This document shows positions 52,750-62,540 of a stretch of DNA of 64,000 nucleotides, piece after piece. A program made the position numbers and the translations under genes. The stretch comes from JAIRVZ01 sp031553755 (GTDB lineage: Bacteria > Bacteroidota > Bacteroidia > Bacteroidales > Azobacteroidaceae), in the NCBI GenBank assembly GCA_031553755.1, contig JAVBKZ010000033.1:1-64000 (forward strand), given 5' to 3'. Positions within the stretch are counted from its first letter, which is position 1; each line of letters begins with the position of its first letter. The notes beneath the pieces were generated by a model. That model saw only the letters and a program-made list of their open reading frames with translations. It did not search any database and had not been told where the DNA came from.

Positions 52750-52803
52750 CTTGTTTTGTTAGAAGAGAAAAAGGGAGTTGCAAGAAGTTAGAGGAAATTT
52801 CTT

Positions 52804-52839
52804 CACTCTCAATTCTCCACTCTCCACTGTCAACTCTAA
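52804..52839. repeat. Low-complexity pyrimidine-rich intergenic array
   Basis: A string of actct/aactct-like heptamers (cactctc, aattctc, cactctc, cactgtc, aactcta) fills the space between the zinc-ribbon gene and the kinase. Similar strings occur at 51480-51545 and 63062-63119. Confidence 0.6.
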
Positions 52840-53096
52840 TTTTTCCAACGGGCAAGCCGTTTCATTCCTCTTGTAAACAGCCATGCCATGAATTTTGAAG
52901 ATCCTCCTTCTATCATTTTCTCCCGACAAAATTCCTGAAATTCATTAACTGTTCCATCGAAAGTAAATTCTCCTTTTTGATAACAGTAGCCGCAATAGAT
53001 TTCATTTTTAGAGCCATCGGCATTTGTTCCTCCGCTTTGCGGATCTTTTTTCATGGGCATGCCACAACTTTGGCAAAATTTATTTTTAGTTTCCAT
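52836..53096 (-). CDS. Putative zinc-ribbon protein (Zn_ribbon_2 type)
   Basis: An 86-residue protein with CQSCGMPM at residue 8 and YCGYCYQKGEFTF at residue 34: two CxxC pairs that should bind one zinc. The C-terminal basic tail (FMAWLFTRGMKRLARW) is typical of this family, often annotated with a role in transcription or quality control but not characterised. Divergent from ndh. Confidence 0.85.
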   Translation of the reverse strand: METKNKFCQSCGMPMKKDPQSGGTNADGSKNEIYCGYCYQKGEFTFDGTVNEFQEFCREKMIEGGSSKFMAWLFTRGMKRLARWKN

Positions 53097-53235
53097 ATCC
53101 TTAAAATTTAAAAATAATTTCTTTGAAATTTTTCTAATTTCTCAATCAGCAGCATTGCTGTGCGAAAGTATAAAATTAAATCTTAATTAAGAACAAACGG
53201 ATAGATTATTTGTTATTTAGTAAAATGTTCTATTC

Positions 53236-54522
53236 ATGATTACAAATATACCACATATACCTGGCAAAAAACGCATTATTATTGTCGGAGGAGGGTTTGG
53301 AGGTCTAAAATTAGCAGACAGTTTGAATCCTGATTTATTCCAAATTATTTTATTAGATAAAAATAATTATCATCAATTTCAACCATTGTTGTATCAAGTG
53401 GCTATTACAGGACTTGAAGTTAGTTCGATCGCCTATCCTTTCAGGAAAAATTATCAAAAAAAGAATATTCATTTCAGGTTATGCGAACTCAAACGCATCA
53501 TTCCCGAAGAAAATACAATAGAAACGAATGTGGGCAATATTTCTTACGATTATTTAATACTTGCTTGCGGATGTGATACTAATTTTTTCGGAAATAACGC
53601 GCTGAAAGAAACAACTATCACTTTAAAATCCGTGCCGGAAGCTTTATTTGCCCGTAACCGGATCTTACAAAGTTTCGAAGACGCTACTGTTACTAAAGAC
53701 CCTTTTGAAAGAAAAAAACTGTTGACATTTGTTGTTGTTGGAGGAGGCGCTACCGGAGTTGAATTGGCGGGCGCTTTAGCCGACATGAAAACGTTTGTTC
53801 TCCCGAAAGATTATCCGGAACTTGATTTTTCACAAATGGAAATCAGGTTAATCGATGCTTCTCCCCGTTTACTCTTAGCTATGTCTGAAAACGCGTCAAA
53901 AAACGCGTCTGAAACATTAATCCAACGAGGTGTTATTATTCATCAGGATATTTCGGTTTCTTCGTACGAAAACGACACGATCAAATTAAATAATGGAGTC
54001 GTTTTATATTCTAAAAATGTATTGTGGGTAGCCGGAATAAAAGGAAATCCGATAGATGGCATGAAACCCGAAGATTATGGCAGGGGTAACCGGATAAAAG
54101 TAAACGAACATTGCCAATTAACCGGATATGATAATATTTTCGCTATCGGAGACAATGCTTATATGGAAACGAAAGATTATCCCAACGGACATCCACAGGT
54201 GGCGCAAGTAGCGATGCAAATGGCTAAATTGGTGAGTAAAAATCTGAAACATATTGTAAAAAACGAAAAGCTCGAAAATTTCTACTACAAAGACAAAGGC
54301 TCTTTGGCGACAATCGGAAGAAACGCGGCTGTCGCCGATTTAGGGAAATTAAAATTCAGTGGTCGAATGGCTTGGTGGTTATGGCTTTGGGTACATATTT
54401 TTACTATATTAGGTATTAAAAATAAAATTTTAGTCATGTTGGACTGGGCATGGAATTATATCACTTACGACTTGTCATTAAGATTGCTTATCAGGCCTAA
54501 AATCACAAAAGGGACTCGATAA
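53236..54522 (+). CDS. ndh: Type II NADH dehydrogenase
   Basis: A 428-residue FAD enzyme: GKKRIIIVGGGFGGLKLADS (first GxGxxG, FAD) and FVVVGGGATGVELAGALADM (second, NADH), with LYQVAITGLE, AIGDNAYM (FAD binding), and a C-terminal amphipathic/hydrophobic membrane anchor (MAWWLWLWVHIFTILGIKNK). It oxidises NADH and reduces menaquinone without pumping protons. Starts an plus-strand cluster divergent from the zinc-ribbon gene. Confidence 0.93.
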   Translation: MITNIPHIPGKKRIIIVGGGFGGLKLADSLNPDLFQIILLDKNNYHQFQPLLYQVAITGLEVSSIAYPFRKNYQKKNIHFRLCELKRIIPEENTIETNVGNISYDYLILACGCDTNFFGNNALKETTITLKSVPEALFARNRILQSFEDATVTKDPFERKKLLTFVVVGGGATGVELAGALADMKTFVLPKDYPELDFSQMEIRLIDASPRLLLAMSENASKNASETLIQRGVIIHQDISVSSYENDTIKLNNGVVLYSKNVLWVAGIKGNPIDGMKPEDYGRGNRIKVNEHCQLTGYDNIFAIGDNAYMETKDYPNGHPQVAQVAMQMAKLVSKNLKHIVKNEKLENFYYKDKGSLATIGRNAAVADLGKLKFSGRMAWWLWLWVHIFTILGIKNKILVMLDWAWNYITYDLSLRLLIRPKITKGTR

Positions 54523-54665
54523 ACAAGCGAAAAAATTCCATGTTAATAACATGTTGAAACATCCGGAATGCAAAATAGAACTCATTTTGCTTTGTTAATT
54601 ATCTTTGCAGGCTCAATTATCAGTCTTCTATTATTTCATAATTGTGATTTTTTCAAAGATATAAA

Positions 54666-56186
54666 ATGGCGGAACAAAATAAGAACAACTCTCGTTCGAG
54701 AGGAAAAAAAGCAACAACAAATTCGGAAGAAACCGGAAGGTTACAGCCTCAGGCACGTGAGTTGGAAGAAGCCGTTTTAGGCGCTTTAATGTTGGAAAAA
54801 GACGCGTATTCAGTCATAAGCGACATTCTCCGCTCGGAAAGTTTTTATGACAGGAACCACGAACTGATTTTTTCCGCTATACAAGATTTAGCCGTACAAC
54901 AAAAGCCCATCGACATGCTGACGGTGGTGGAACAGCTAAGAAAAAGAGGCGATTTGGAACAAGTCGGAGGGCCGTTTTACATCGCCCAACTTTCAAGCAA
55001 AGTAGTCTCGACTGCGCACTTAGAATATCATGCCCGAATCATCGCTCAAAAATATTTAGCGAGAGAATTGATTTCTTTCACTTCGAATGTAGCTTCGAAA
55101 GCTTTCGATGAAACAAACGATGTTGACGATTTGATGCAAGAAGCGGAGGGACAACTTTTCGAAATATCACAAAGGAACGTAAAAAAAGATGTAACCCAAA
55201 TTAATCCGGTCATTAAAGAAGCCATCGAATTAATGCAAATCGCAGCTCAACGTACTGATGGATTAAGTGGAGTGCAAACCGGATTCAAAGACTTAGACAA
55301 AATCACCTCAGGATGGCAAAATTCAGACTTGATTATTATCGCCGCGCGTCCCGCGATGGGGAAAACAGCATTCGTGTTGTCGATGGCAAAAAACATGGCA
55401 GTGGATTTCAACACCCCTGTCGCTGTTTTTTCTCTTGAAATGTCAAACGTACAATTGGTAAACCGATTGATAGTAAATGTATGCCAAATAACAGGTTCAA
55501 AAATAAAAAACGGACAATTAGCTCCTTACGAATGGGAACAATTGGATTATAAAATCAAAGAACTTTTCGACGCGCCTATCTACGTCGACGATACTCCGAG
55601 TTTATCCGTATTCGAATTAAGGACAAAAGCGCGCCGGTTAGTGAGGGAACATAAAGTCAAATGTATTATTATCGACTATTTGCAGTTGATGAATGCCAGT
55701 GGAATGAGTTTTGGCAGCCGCGAACAAGAAGTCAGTACCATCTCACGTTCTTTGAAAGGATTAGCCAAAGAACTGAATATTCCGATTATCGCTCTTTCGC
55801 AGTTGAACCGTGGAGTCGAAAGCCGTGTAGGAAACGAAGGAAAACGTCCGCAACTATCAGATCTTCGCGAATCGGGAGCCATTGAGCAAGACGCCGACAT
55901 GGTATGTTTCATACACCGCCCGGAATACTATAAAATATTTGTGGATGAAAAAGGAAACGACCTCACAGGAAAAGCCGAAATTATCATCGCTAAACATCGT
56001 AACGGAGCGACAGGAGATGTATTGCTAAGTTTCAAAAACGAATTTGCCCGTTTCCAAAATGTCAACGACGAACAACTTGTAGGAGAATTTCAGTCCCGAT
56101 ACAGCAGTCAAGCCAACATCGCCCCCGCAAACATTCCAAACGAACGTAAGTTTGAAGAATACGACTCCAATTCCACTCCTTTTTAA
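54666..56186 (+). CDS. dnaB: Replicative DNA helicase DnaB
   Basis: A 506-residue helicase: N-terminal DnaB_N (ELEEAVLGALMLEKDAYSVI), Walker A AARPAMGKTAF, FSLEMSNVQLVNRL, Walker B CIIIDYLQLM, and AKHRNGATGDV near the end. Hexameric 5'-3' helicase at the fork. No intein is present. The gene has a 143-base gap from ndh. Confidence 0.97.
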   Translation: MAEQNKNNSRSRGKKATTNSEETGRLQPQARELEEAVLGALMLEKDAYSVISDILRSESFYDRNHELIFSAIQDLAVQQKPIDMLTVVEQLRKRGDLEQVGGPFYIAQLSSKVVSTAHLEYHARIIAQKYLARELISFTSNVASKAFDETNDVDDLMQEAEGQLFEISQRNVKKDVTQINPVIKEAIELMQIAAQRTDGLSGVQTGFKDLDKITSGWQNSDLIIIAARPAMGKTAFVLSMAKNMAVDFNTPVAVFSLEMSNVQLVNRLIVNVCQITGSKIKNGQLAPYEWEQLDYKIKELFDAPIYVDDTPSLSVFELRTKARRLVREHKVKCIIIDYLQLMNASGMSFGSREQEVSTISRSLKGLAKELNIPIIALSQLNRGVESRVGNEGKRPQLSDLRESGAIEQDADMVCFIHRPEYYKIFVDEKGNDLTGKAEIIIAKHRNGATGDVLLSFKNEFARFQNVNDEQLVGEFQSRYSSQANIAPANIPNERKFEEYDSNSTPF

Positions 56187-56381
56187 TAAATTAACCGTTC
56201 AAAATTAGCTCATATTCTGAAATCGTTTAACCTTGAAAATCATACAATTAAACATCAATCGTTCAACATTAAACAAATAAACTAAATCTGATATTACACT
56301 TAAATTATTTGTATAACAACAAAAAAGCATCAATCAACTAAAAAAATTGAAAAATCATACATTAAATAAAAAAACATTTTT

Positions 56382-56389
56382 TAACTTTG
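56382..56389 (+). promoter_or_regulatory. -7 box upstream of the GLUG protein gene
   Basis: TAACTTTG on the plus strand, 74 bases before the ATG at 56464. The -33 region is AT-rich without a clear TTTG. The leader would be about 68 bases. Confidence 0.45.
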
Positions 56390-56463
56390 CGACAGGTTGA
56401 TTTAATATTTTTATACAAAAATGGCATCATTTGTGAAAATGTGTCAAAAAAAATCACATTGCA

Positions 56464-59400
56464 ATGAAAAATCTACTACAAATTACAGTATTTGTGCTTG
56501 GGCTTTTTATGAGTGTTCAGGCGTATGCTCAGTTCAGCGAAGGAAACGGAAGTAAAGAAAATCCTTATCAGATTAGCTCTGTGAATGATCTCAGCAAATT
56601 AGCTTCAGATGTTAACAGTGGAATTGCTTACGCGGATAAATATTTCGATCTGACAACAGATTTAGACTTATCCGTATGGTGTGAAACTAATAAATCTACA
56701 GGAGGATGGATTACGATCGGAAATGACAGCAAAAGTTTTCAAGGAAAATTCAACGGAAACGGATATGCTATCAACAATGTAACCATCAACAGGCCGGGAA
56801 ATTATTACCAAGGTCTTTTTGGTCAAATCTCTAACGCGACAATCGAAAACCTGCGGGTTGAAAACGTTAACATTACCGGACGCGACAATGTTGGCGCCAT
56901 TACCGGAGCTATCAGCAACTCCACAATTAACAACTGTTTCACAAGTGGAAATTTAGAAGGAAACGATGTTACCGGAGGAATAGCGGGATATGTAAAATCA
57001 TCATCGGTAATTTCAAATAGTTACAGCAATTGTAACGTAACAGGTAAAGGAAACTACGCCTCTATAGGTGGAATCGTAGGTATTCTTGAATCTTCTTCGC
57101 TCAACTATTGTTATGCTACAGGAAATATTATTTCTACCGGAAACAATGATTCGGTTGGTGGATTGGCCGGATACGTAAAATCTAAATCTTCCGTAACAAA
57201 TTGTTTGGCGCTTAATTCATCGGTAAGCGCAAATAGCGAAGCCAACAAGTTAGTTGGATTTAACAACATCAATAATGGAATAAATACATATTCCAACAAC
57301 TACGGGTTATCTTCAATGACGGTAAAAATCAAGAATACCGTTGTAAGCCGGAATAATAACAACACAAACGGAACAAATATCCCTCTTACCGAAGCACAAA
57401 ATTTCTCATTCTACAATACTGCTGCCAATTGGAATACAAACGCGTGGGATATTTCTAACGGAAATACAACTGTTTGGAACATTACAAACAACCAATATCC
57501 ACATTTACAGTGGTCAACTTCCGGAGATGAACCCGGAGAAGAAGGAACCGAAACCAATCCTTTCCTTATTACTTCGGTTGCCGACCTTGTAAAATTGGGC
57601 ACAGATGTAAACAGTGGAACCGTCAATGGTTACGCGGGAAAATATTTTCTTCTGACTACTGATCTTGATTTGAAAGAAATAAAAAATTGGGTTACAATCG
57701 GTTATGGTTATCCTGAAATCGACAAAACATTCCAAGGCATTTTTGATGGAAATGGAAAAACAATCAGTAATTTAACAATCGACGGATCGACATATAGTTA
57801 TTTGGATGGTTTTTATCATGGAGGGTTATTTGGACGTATTACCAACAATGCTCAATTAAAAAACCTGAAACTAACAAATGTAAACATTAAGTATTCTTCA
57901 AGTGGTGCATTGGTTGGAATGACAAACAATGCCTCGATTATCAAATGTTATAGCGATGGAACTATTTCTGGTTCATATAGTGGAGGTCTAATTGGAGAAG
58001 CTTATAATACAACAATTTCACAATGTTGTAGTGACGTTTTTGTAGATGGTGCTTCTCAAACCGGCGGCCTTATAGGAACTATTAATAATTGTATAGTCAA
58101 TGATTGCTACAGTACCGGAAAAGTTAAGGGAAGTCGCGAAGTGGGCGGATTCGGAGGAAATATATATGAATCTACCATTTCGAACTGTTACAGTTCATCT
58201 TATGTAATTTCATCCGATAGTTATTGTGGAGGTTTTGGCGGATATATTAATCATTCTACTCTTAATTTTTGTTTAGCTTTAAATAGCACTGTTGAGGGAA
58301 GGAGTAATAATACTTTAAGATTTGCCGGATATTATGGATCGAATACAAATAGTAATGTTTATGTTTTAAGAGACATATATCTCAGGCTAAGCGGAAAAAC
58401 ACAACCTGTGTATGATTACTATAATGGATTATTTATCAACGAAATGGCAACTGCTATTTCAAGGAGTGAATTAACCAGTTTAGACTTTTATTCCAACAAG
58501 GCTAAACCTTGGAATATCGCCGCGACCGGAACCGGAAATAATTCTTCCATTTGGGGAATTGATGGCTCATCATATCCCTATTTGAAATGGTTAAATCTGA
58601 AAGATGAAAACAATTATACAAAATTTAGTAACGGTTCTGGCGCTGCAAATGATCCATATCTTATCAATTCGATTGATGATTTAATCAAATTATCAGGAAA
58701 TGTCAATAATAATATTGATTCATATGCCAATAAACATTTTTTCCTTACTACAGATTTAAATATGTCTGATTGTCCGATTGTTCTCAACCCTATAGGAAAC
58801 AAAAAACATCCATTTAAGGGAAATTTCAATGGAAATGGGAAAACAATCAGCAATCTCAATTTGTATAATACATATACTACCGCGGATTATACCGGCTTGT
58901 TTGGTTATATTTTAAATGCATCTATCGAAAAACTCGGTTTATCTGGTGGAGATATCCGCAATATATACGCGGGGAGTATTGTTGGAGAAATGGAATCTTC
59001 ATCTTTAAATAACTGTTACAGTAGTGTTCGGATGGCAACAATAGATGCCGGTGCAAAAGTCGGAGGATTAGTAGGAAATGCAAAATCATCTTCTATTAAA
59101 AACAGTTATTTTAAAGGGGACATAATAGGTACAGCACTCGAAGGTTCTTATACATTTGTAGGCGGTATAGCCGCGGAAATAGAAAATACAACTATAAATT
59201 ATTGTTATGTAGCAGGTTCAATACGGTTAGGCACAGTCAAATATAGTAGTTATTATCCTTATGCTGCTGGTATTGCGCCTATAACAGGATCGACTTCAAG
59301 CATTGAAAATTGTTTGATTCTTGATTGTAAACTGTCAGGATATGCAACATTATACGAAAGAATAGGTTCCGAATCTGAATTTAATTACGCGGTCAATTCT

Positions 59401-60969
59401 TTGTTAAGCGAAAAAGGAAAAGGCAATGAAACCGAACTTTCTATCGCGGAAGCCCAACAACTCGCTTTTTATAAAGACGCGAGCAAATGGAAAAACGGTG
59501 TAACCTGGAACATTTCAGGAGGAAAAAAATCTTCCGCGATTTGGAGAATCGATGATACCACAAGCTATCCTTATCTGCAATGGCAAAATACGACAGGAGA
59601 AGAAGAACCGGGAACAGATCCGGATCCGGAAATTGAAGATGGTTCCCAAGCATATCCATATTTGATAAAAACGACAGAAGATCTTGTTCAGTTGGCAAAC
59701 GATGTTAACGGAGGAATTAATTACAATGGAAAACATTTCCGTTTAGCCGCAGATATTGATATTAATCAATGGTGTATGGATAATGGTAGCGGTTGGAATC
59801 CGATAGGTAGCGAATCAAAACCATTCGAAGGTCATTTCGATGGAAACAAACACCTTATTAAAGGATTATTCTTCAATCGTCCGGGAGCTTATTGCCAAGG
59901 ATTATTCGGATATATCTCCAACGGAGCAAAAATCGAAAACTTGGGAGTTGTATTCACATTCATCGGCGGGCGTGACAACGTAGGTGCTATTGCCGGAGCT
60001 GCAAACAATGCCACAATTTCCAACTGTTATACTTCAGGGGGAATAAAAGGGAGCGATGTTATCGGAGGTATTGTGGGATATGCCAAATCAGGAACTATAA
60101 TCTCCGACTGTTACAGTCTTTGTGATGTCGCCGCTATCGGAAATTACGCTTCCATCGGAGGTATTGTAGGAATCCTCGAAAAATCTACAATCAATAATTG
60201 TTATGCCGCCGGAACTATTTATTCCAAAGGAAACAACGATTCTCCCGGAGGAATAGCTGGTTATATCAAAACAGGATCTACTGTAAATAATTGTATGGCG
60301 CTTAACCCATCGATAGAAGGCGTTGCGAACGCTAACAAAATCATAGGATATAGCAACAATAACAATGGAGCGAACATTGTTAAAAATAATTACGCTTTGT
60401 CTTCTATGGAATTAAAAGTAGGAAACTCAATTGTAACACGCGGAAACGACAATACGGTTAACGGTACCGCAAAGACATTAAGCGAACTGCAAAATATTTT
60501 ATTCTATACAAACGCGGGCAATTGGAATACTGCCGCATGGAATATTTCAGGAAATAGCGGAGATAATACTGTTTGGTGCATTCAAAATGGTAACTCATAT
60601 CCGTATTTACAATGGCAAAATATTCCTGCCACATACACTCCTTATTATCACATGCTACGCGCTTACGGAATTTACGAAGAAGCGATGGAAGCAATGAGTA
60701 TAAGCGATGTGAAAGACTCTAACAACAATATCACGTTAAATAAAAACATAGCTAATCCATTGGAAACAATCACTTTAAACGCGAATTTACCGGAAGAATA
60801 TTTGCAAGGAGCTATGTTTTACATAGTAAATATACAGGGAAAAACAATAACAAGGAAGAATATAAATTCTTCATCTACAACATTTATCACCCCCGAAACA
60901 TCAGGTATATACATTCTAAAGGTAATTTGGAAAAATGGAACAAAAGAAATGAAAGTCATTATTAAATAA
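56464..60969 (+). CDS. Secreted GLUG-repeat protein with type IX sorting tail
   Basis: 1501 residues. Signal peptide KNLLQITVFVLGLFMSVQA then AYAQ. Four long modules starting at about residues 28, 353, 718 and 1045, each opening with a block like ENPYQISSVNDLSKLASDVN and FDLTTDLDLS, followed by many GLUG-type turns (GLFGQISNATIENL; GGIAGYVKSSSVI), expected to form beta-helices. Modules 1 and 4 are most alike (GRDNVGAI...GNYASIGGIVGILE). The last about 90 residues hold a Por_Secre_tail (NIQGKTITRKNI; SGIYILKVIWKNGTKEMKVI). It should be exported by the type IX system and anchored to surface glycolipid. Likely an adhesin or surface protein; ligand unknown. Confidence 0.9.
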   Translation: MKNLLQITVFVLGLFMSVQAYAQFSEGNGSKENPYQISSVNDLSKLASDVNSGIAYADKYFDLTTDLDLSVWCETNKSTGGWITIGNDSKSFQGKFNGNGYAINNVTINRPGNYYQGLFGQISNATIENLRVENVNITGRDNVGAITGAISNSTINNCFTSGNLEGNDVTGGIAGYVKSSSVISNSYSNCNVTGKGNYASIGGIVGILESSSLNYCYATGNIISTGNNDSVGGLAGYVKSKSSVTNCLALNSSVSANSEANKLVGFNNINNGINTYSNNYGLSSMTVKIKNTVVSRNNNNTNGTNIPLTEAQNFSFYNTAANWNTNAWDISNGNTTVWNITNNQYPHLQWSTSGDEPGEEGTETNPFLITSVADLVKLGTDVNSGTVNGYAGKYFLLTTDLDLKEIKNWVTIGYGYPEIDKTFQGIFDGNGKTISNLTIDGSTYSYLDGFYHGGLFGRITNNAQLKNLKLTNVNIKYSSSGALVGMTNNASIIKCYSDGTISGSYSGGLIGEAYNTTISQCCSDVFVDGASQTGGLIGTINNCIVNDCYSTGKVKGSREVGGFGGNIYESTISNCYSSSYVISSDSYCGGFGGYINHSTLNFCLALNSTVEGRSNNTLRFAGYYGSNTNSNVYVLRDIYLRLSGKTQPVYDYYNGLFINEMATAISRSELTSLDFYSNKAKPWNIAATGTGNNSSIWGIDGSSYPYLKWLNLKDENNYTKFSNGSGAANDPYLINSIDDLIKLSGNVNNNIDSYANKHFFLTTDLNMSDCPIVLNPIGNKKHPFKGNFNGNGKTISNLNLYNTYTTADYTGLFGYILNASIEKLGLSGGDIRNIYAGSIVGEMESSSLNNCYSSVRMATIDAGAKVGGLVGNAKSSSIKNSYFKGDIIGTALEGSYTFVGGIAAEIENTTINYCYVAGSIRLGTVKYSSYYPYAAGIAPITGSTSSIENCLILDCKLSGYATLYERIGSESEFNYAVNSLLSEKGKGNETELSIAEAQQLAFYKDASKWKNGVTWNISGGKKSSAIWRIDDTTSYPYLQWQNTTGEEEPGTDPDPEIEDGSQAYPYLIKTTEDLVQLANDVNGGINYNGKHFRLAADIDINQWCMDNGSGWNPIGSESKPFEGHFDGNKHLIKGLFFNRPGAYCQGLFGYISNGAKIENLGVVFTFIGGRDNVGAIAGAANNATISNCYTSGGIKGSDVIGGIVGYAKSGTIISDCYSLCDVAAIGNYASIGGIVGILEKSTINNCYAAGTIYSKGNNDSPGGIAGYIKTGSTVNNCMALNPSIEGVANANKIIGYSNNNNGANIVKNNYALSSMELKVGNSIVTRGNDNTVNGTAKTLSELQNILFYTNAGNWNTAAWNISGNSGDNTVWCIQNGNSYPYLQWQNIPATYTPYYHMLRAYGIYEEAMEAMSISDVKDSNNNITLNKNIANPLETITLNANLPEEYLQGAMFYIVNIQGKTITRKNINSSSTTFITPETSGIYILKVIWKNGTKEMKVIIK

Positions 60970-60989
60970 TACTTCATTTCGTTCAATCG

Positions 60990-61034
60990 AATAGGAGGAA
61001 AACAGAAAATTGATTTTCCTCCTATTTTATTTTT
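60990..61034 (+). terminator. Intrinsic terminator of the GLUG gene
   Basis: AATAGGAGGAAAA (60990-61002) pairs perfectly with TTTTCCTCCTATT (61014-61026) around 11 bases, followed by TTATTTTTG. It is 21 bases after the stop codon. Confidence 0.8.
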
Positions 61035-61166
61035 GTCTCTTACTTACCAATTAATTTGTTGCTAAACTCTAACAGAATTTAAAACCCTGTCGCGTTCTAT
61101 TTATAAAAATTACTACTTAAAATCACATCTTCAATCAATTGAATCTTGAAAATTACCCCAGCAAAC

Positions 61167-61198
61167 AAAAAAAGCCCCGAACGCAATGTTCGAGGCTT
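61167..61198 (-). terminator. Intrinsic terminator of rpsF-rpsR-rplI
   Basis: AAGCCCCGAAC (61172-61182) pairs with GTTCGAGGCTT (61188-61198), one mismatch, loop of 5. On the minus strand the stem is followed by a run of T (complement of the A-run 61167-61173). It lies 30 bases after the rplI stop. Confidence 0.85.
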
Positions 61199-61228
61199 TT
61201 CCATATTATTTAATTTCCGGGATAAACC

Positions 61229-61672
61229 TTATTCCGAAATAACTTCGAATAAAATTTCCGCGGAAACTTCTTTGTGAAGTTTAGCAATGGCTTTATAAGA
61301 GCCAACTTCTTTTACGGAATCTTTGATAACGATACATTTTCTTTCTACTTCGAATCCTTTTTTAGATAAAGCGTCAGCAATCTGAATGTTAGTAACAGAA
61401 CCGAATATTGTTCCGGTGGAACTTGTTTTCGCTCCGATAGTAAGCATAATTCCGTCAATCTTAGCAGCTAATGACTGAGCATCCGCCTTGATTTTCTCTA
61501 ATTTATGAGCGCGTTGACGAAGATTTTCAGCCAATACTTTTCGTGCAGATTCAGAAGCGATTACAGCTTTCTTTTGGGGAATCAAAAAATTTCTTCCGTA
61601 TCCATCTTTTACGGTTACTATTTCGTCCTTGTATCCAAGGTTCACGACGTCTTCTTTTAATATAATTTGCAT
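61229..61672 (-). CDS. rplI: 50S ribosomal protein L9
   Basis: A 147-residue protein with the L9 signature GYGRNFLIPQKKAVIAS near residue 24, the long connecting helix and the C-terminal domain. Standard length. An AGGAGG lies 8 bases before the ATG. Last gene of the rpsF-rpsR-rplI operon. Confidence 0.97.
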   Translation of the reverse strand: MQIILKEDVVNLGYKDEIVTVKDGYGRNFLIPQKKAVIASESARKVLAENLRQRAHKLEKIKADAQSLAAKIDGIMLTIGAKTSSTGTIFGSVTNIQIADALSKKGFEVERKCIVIKDSVKEVGSYKAIAKLHKEVSAEILFEVISE

Positions 61673-61680
61673 ACTGTTTT

Positions 61681-61686
61681 CCTCCT
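61681..61686 (-). promoter_or_regulatory. Perfect Shine-Dalgarno sequence before rplI
   Basis: Minus strand AGGAGG with 8 bases to the ATG, inside AAAAAAGGAGGAAAA. Most genes in this window show no such sequence, as usual for Bacteroidota. Confidence 0.7.
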
Positions 61687-61692
61687 TTTTTA

Positions 61693-61962
61693 TTATTTCA
61701 TCAAATCGGTTACATAAGGAAGTAAAGCCAAGTGACGAGCTCTTTTTACGGCTTGAGCCACACGACCTTGAAACTTCAAAGAAGTTCCCGTAATACGACG
61801 CGGAAGAATTTTTCCTTGCTCATTCAAGAATTTTTTCAAGAATTCGGGATCTTTGTAATCGATAAATTTAATACCATTTTTTTTGAAACGGCAGTATTTC
61901 TTTTTCTTAACATCAACAGTCGGAGGAGTTAAGTAGCGGATTTCTGAATTGTTTGTAGCCAT
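61693..61962 (-). CDS. rpsR: 30S ribosomal protein S18
   Basis: An 89-residue basic protein with KKYCRFKKNGIKFIDYKD, LLKKFLNEQGKILPRRITG-like region (FLNEQGKILPRRITG) and RAVKRARHLALLPY-type end (QAVKRARHLALLPY). Length and motifs are standard. 3 bases from rpsF. Confidence 0.97.
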   Translation of the reverse strand: MATNNSEIRYLTPPTVDVKKKKYCRFKKNGIKFIDYKDPEFLKKFLNEQGKILPRRITGTSLKFQGRVAQAVKRARHLALLPYVTDLMK

Positions 61963-61965
61963 GAC

Positions 61966-62310
61966 TTAGTGTTTTACTGATTCTTTTGTTCTGTTTCTTC
62001 TCTTAGCCGCATATTCTGCAAAATCTTTGTCCTGACGGAAAGTCAAGAAACGGATTACTCTTTCATCGCGACGGAAATTTAGTTCCAATTTAGCGATAGT
62101 CGCAGGATTAGCTTTAAACTCCAACAATTGGTAAAATCCTGTTGATTTCTTTTGAATCGGATAAGCCAACTTACGTAAGCCCCAATTCTCTTCATTCACA
62201 ATCTCAGCGCCTTCCTCTGCAAGAAGAGCTTTGAATTTTTCGACCGCTTCCTTCATCTGTACATCAGACAAAACGGGAGTCAAAATGAAAACGGTTTCGT
62301 AATTGTTCAT
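61966..62310 (-). CDS. rpsF: 30S ribosomal protein S6
   Basis: A 114-residue protein: MNNYETVFILTPVLSDVQ start, LRKLAYPIQKKSTGFYQLLE, and LNFRRDERVIRFLTFR. Normal length for Bacteroidota. First gene of the ribosomal operon, promoter 62354-62383. Confidence 0.97.
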   Translation of the reverse strand: MNNYETVFILTPVLSDVQMKEAVEKFKALLAEEGAEIVNEENWGLRKLAYPIQKKSTGFYQLLEFKANPATIAKLELNFRRDERVIRFLTFRQDKDFAEYAAKRRNRTKESVKH

Positions 62311-62353
62311 AAAAACTTAATTAATAATTAATTCTATTTAAAAAATTGAGGTG

Positions 62354-62383
62354 CAAAGGTAATGCTTTTTCTTTAATTACAAA
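62354..62383 (-). promoter_or_regulatory. Promoter of rpsF-rpsR-rplI
   Basis: Minus strand TTTG (62383-62380), 18-base spacer, TACCTTTG (62361-62354), both boxes perfect. About 44 bases before the ATG at 62310. Confidence 0.65.
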
Positions 62384-62540
62384 AGCATTGATTGAAATTT
62401 AAGTTGAAGGTTTTCTATTGTTGTAGTCAAAGCAAATTCTTTTTTGGTAGATAAAATCTGCTCATTTGTCGATTATTATTTTTTAGCAGTTGGTTCTTGT
62501 ATAATTTTCCATCTTCAAAACATTTATAATTGCATATAAG

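Noticed and set aside
54568..54780. 70-codon plus-strand frame before dnaB
   Set aside because: It overlaps the dnaB start in another frame; dnaB is certain and the small frame shows no motif.
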